A stretch of 6,451 bases of DNA. Origin: Spirochaetaceae bacterium. GTDB taxonomy: Bacteria > Spirochaetota > Spirochaetia > Treponematales > Breznakiellaceae. A model generated the notes under the pieces. It was given only the letters and a program-made list of their open reading frames with translations. It searched no databases and was not told where the DNA came from. The DNA is taken from assembly GCA_031284295.1 (NCBI GenBank), contig JAITAE010000153.1:1-6451 (forward strand), written 5' to 3'. Shown here one piece after another: positions 5,920 through 6,451 of this stretch (positions within the stretch are counted from its first letter, which is position 1; every line of letters begins with the position of its first letter). Position numbers and translations under genes: made by a program.

Positions 5920-5940
5920 GGAGTTTGCTTCGCAAACTCC
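5920..5940. repeat. 9-bp-stem hairpin, TTC loop
   Basis: GGAGTTTGC (5920-5928) and GCAAACTCC (5932-5940) pair perfectly around TTC. The same arms recur at 6257-6299 with a different interior. There is no T-tract and no gene directly upstream, so a repeat element is more likely than a terminator. Confidence 0.85.
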
Positions 5941-5941
5941 G

Positions 5942-5968
5942 GGAATAAGCGGCGCAGCCGCTTATTCC
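5942..5968. repeat. 12-bp-stem hairpin, GCA loop
   Basis: GGAATAAGCGGC (5942-5953) and GCCGCTTATTCC (5957-5968) pair perfectly around GCA. The hairpin starts one base after the preceding hairpin ends, making a double stem-loop. Confidence 0.9.
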
Positions 5969-5993
5969 GCTACCCCCCAATCCGCCGCCCCCG

Positions 5994-6056
5994 CCAGCGG
6001 CTTTCAAGTCCGCTACGCGCCCGCCAGCGGGTTTAAAGTCCGCTACGCGGTAGCAT
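5994..6056. repeat. 63-bp direct repeat, copy 2
   Basis: This is the second copy of the 5641-5703 block (59/63 identical), again with two 30-bp units and ending in TAGCAT instead of GAGCAT. The copies lie about 350 bp apart in the same orientation. Confidence 0.85.
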
Positions 6057-6104
6057 GCCGCCAACGCCCTTCACACCTCACCTTTCATCCTTCTAAATCG
6101 TCCA

Positions 6105-6149
6105 CGGATTACGCGGATTACACGGATTACACGGATTACACGGATTAAC
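6105..6149. repeat. 9-bp tandem array, five units
   Basis: Units begin at 6105, 6114, 6123, 6132 and 6141. The consensus is CGGATTACA; the first unit ends in G and the last in AAC. The array would read as repeated Tyr-Thr-Asp in one frame, but the surrounding frame is repeat DNA without a credible gene. Similar CGGATTACA arrays are common as intergenic simple repeats in several bacterial genomes. Confidence 0.9.
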
Positions 6150-6229
6150 ACTCTTCACTCTTCACTCTTCACCCTTCACTCTTCACTATTAACTAATCAC
6201 TAATCACTAATCACTAATCACTAATCACT
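6149..6229. repeat. Heptamer tandem array, 11 units in phase
   Basis: The units are CACTCTT three times, CACCCTT, CACTCTT, CACTATT, AACTAAT and CACTAAT four times (6149-6225), plus a partial CACT. The array changes type midway (CACTCTT to CACTAAT) without losing the 7-bp phase, so it is one evolving array, not two. It resembles the short tandemly repeated repetitive heptamers described in cyanobacteria. Confidence 0.9.
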
Positions 6230-6256
6230 GCCGTCCGGCAGCCCAGGGACACGCCT

Positions 6257-6299
6257 GGAGTTTGCGGTAAGCGGCGCGTAGCGCCGCAGCGCAAACTCC
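6257..6299. repeat. Nested hairpin (10-bp outer, 7-bp inner stem)
   Basis: The outer arms GGAGTTTGCG (6257-6266) and CGCAAACTCC (6290-6299) enclose an inner hairpin, GCGGCGC (6271-6277) and GCGCCGC (6281-6287), with a GTA loop. The outer arms are those of the 5920-5940 hairpin with its loop replaced by this inner palindrome. Confidence 0.88.
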
Positions 6300-6302
6300 G
6301 GA

Positions 6303-6323
6303 GCTCAACGCGGAGCGTTGAGC
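6303..6323. repeat. 9-bp-stem hairpin, GGA loop
   Basis: GCTCAACGC (6303-6311) and GCGTTGAGC (6315-6323) pair perfectly around GGA. The hairpin ends two bases before the -35 box at 6326, so it could insulate that promoter or affect it when extruded or transcribed from upstream. There is no T-tract. Confidence 0.85.
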
Positions 6324-6325
6324 CC

Positions 6326-6355
6326 TTGACACCCCCAGCCACATAGCACTATACT
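6326..6355 (+). promoter_or_regulatory. Near-consensus sigma-70 promoter
   Basis: TTGACA (6326-6331, perfect -35) and TATACT (6350-6355, one off the -10 consensus) are separated by 18 bp. The expected start point, about seven bases past the -10, falls on ATG 6362. No Shine-Dalgarno sequence lies between the -10 and that ATG (only GTCAGC), so a leaderless mRNA is predicted. Confidence 0.75.
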
Positions 6356-6361
6356 GTCAGC

Positions 6362-6451
6362 ATGTATCTAAAGGGTAAGCTTACAAGCAACGGTTCCCCC
6401 GTCTACAGCCGCTACCGGCGGCCTTGCGGCGGTTTCCGGCGCGCTATTCAC
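6362..6451 (+). CDS. Start of an unidentified gene, cut by the window end
   Basis: ATG 6362 lies six bases past a strong -10 box and opens 30 codons with no stop before the window ends: MYLKGKLTSNGSPVYSRYRR, then PCGGFRRAIH. The product cannot be recognised from so little. The placement directly behind a near-consensus promoter is the main evidence for a gene. A neighbouring frame from about 6370 also stays open (ATVPPSTAATGGLAAVSGAL) but has no start codon, so a different start or a frameshift is possible. Confidence 0.4.
   Translation, partial: MYLKGKLTSNGSPVYSRYRRPCGGFRRAIH

Larger units (their letters stand above)
5738..5984 (-). repeat. Right copy of ~250-bp dispersed inverted repeat
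   Basis: This is the inverted partner of 1359-1610. The 47-bp core (5738-5784) matches the reverse complement of 1564-1610 with five mismatches, and the shared end reads CTAGGTTCACAATGATTC on the plus strand. The landmarks AAGGGGGG, TTCCATGCC and GGCACATAGCCGC follow at about 5795-5836 in the same order as in the left copy. The 14-bp block TACCCCCCAATCCG appears twice (5886-5899 and 5971-5984). The right copy contains extra hairpins (5920-5968) not seen on the left, which suggests insertion of palindromes after duplication. Confidence 0.7.

Noticed and set aside
1359..5984. A composite transposon
   Set aside because: The flanking repeats encode no transposase and show no target-site duplication that I can identify, so only a dispersed repeat is claimed.
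5641..6056. A CRISPR array
   Set aside because: The 30-bp units are directly contiguous, with no unique spacers between them, and no cas genes are present.
5786..6064. 92-codon minus-strand frame over the same repeats, Gly/Ala-rich
   Set aside because: It has the same repeat origin, reads through both hairpins and has no initiation signal.
5813..6148. 111-codon plus-strand frame rich in Pro, Ala and Ser, ending in Tyr-Thr-Asp repeats
   Set aside because: It is made of the 63-bp repeat, two perfect hairpins and the 9-bp tandem array, has no ribosome site and shows no domain. The open frame is a by-product of GC-rich repeats.

Overview
The window is a GC-rich bacterial chromosome segment, probably from a host-associated bacterium. 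A spirochaete such as a Treponema relative is my best guess, based on the dispersed palindromes, a long poly(G) tract and the overall style. The evidence for the lineage is weak, and I do not identify the species.

Layout. (1) Positions 1-1170 are strikingly AT-rich. They carry a minus-strand run of small, unrecognised reading frames: a broken gene (about 912-1170), a 160-aa membrane protein (418-900), a 60-aa protein (214-396) and a 32-aa membrane peptide that is intact only if one G is added (116-213). A 14-bp inverted repeat with a nested hairpin (53-125) follows. (2) Positions 1171-1636 have no gene and are packed with hairpins. The segment also holds the left copy of a dispersed repeat whose inverted partner lies beyond the operon at 5738-5984. 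(3) Positions 1637-5517 hold three plus-strand genes of ordinary GC-rich composition: glutaminyl-tRNA synthetase (glnS), a Cof-type HAD phosphatase 14 bp later, and a DUF362 protein with two [4Fe-4S] ferredoxin motifs. (4) Positions 5518-6325 have no convincing gene. They hold a 15-G homopolymer, a duplicated 63-bp block, perfect hairpins with 3-nt loops, a 9-bp tandem array and an 11-unit heptamer array. (5) At 6326 a near-consensus sigma-70 promoter points at an ATG (6362) that opens a gene running off the window.

How it fits together. glnS supplies Gln-tRNA(Gln) directly. The HAD and DUF362 genes are co-oriented, but no pathway link to glnS is evident. The three genes sit between two inverted copies of a degenerate repeat of about 250 bp (core 47 bp, 42/47 identical), so the block could be invertible or could have arrived as a unit. 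Both promoters in the window share one geometry: a -10 hexamer, six bases, then ATG. This predicts leaderless mRNAs. At glnS this arrangement coincides with a small tandem duplication that pushed the Shine-Dalgarno sequence away from the start codon.
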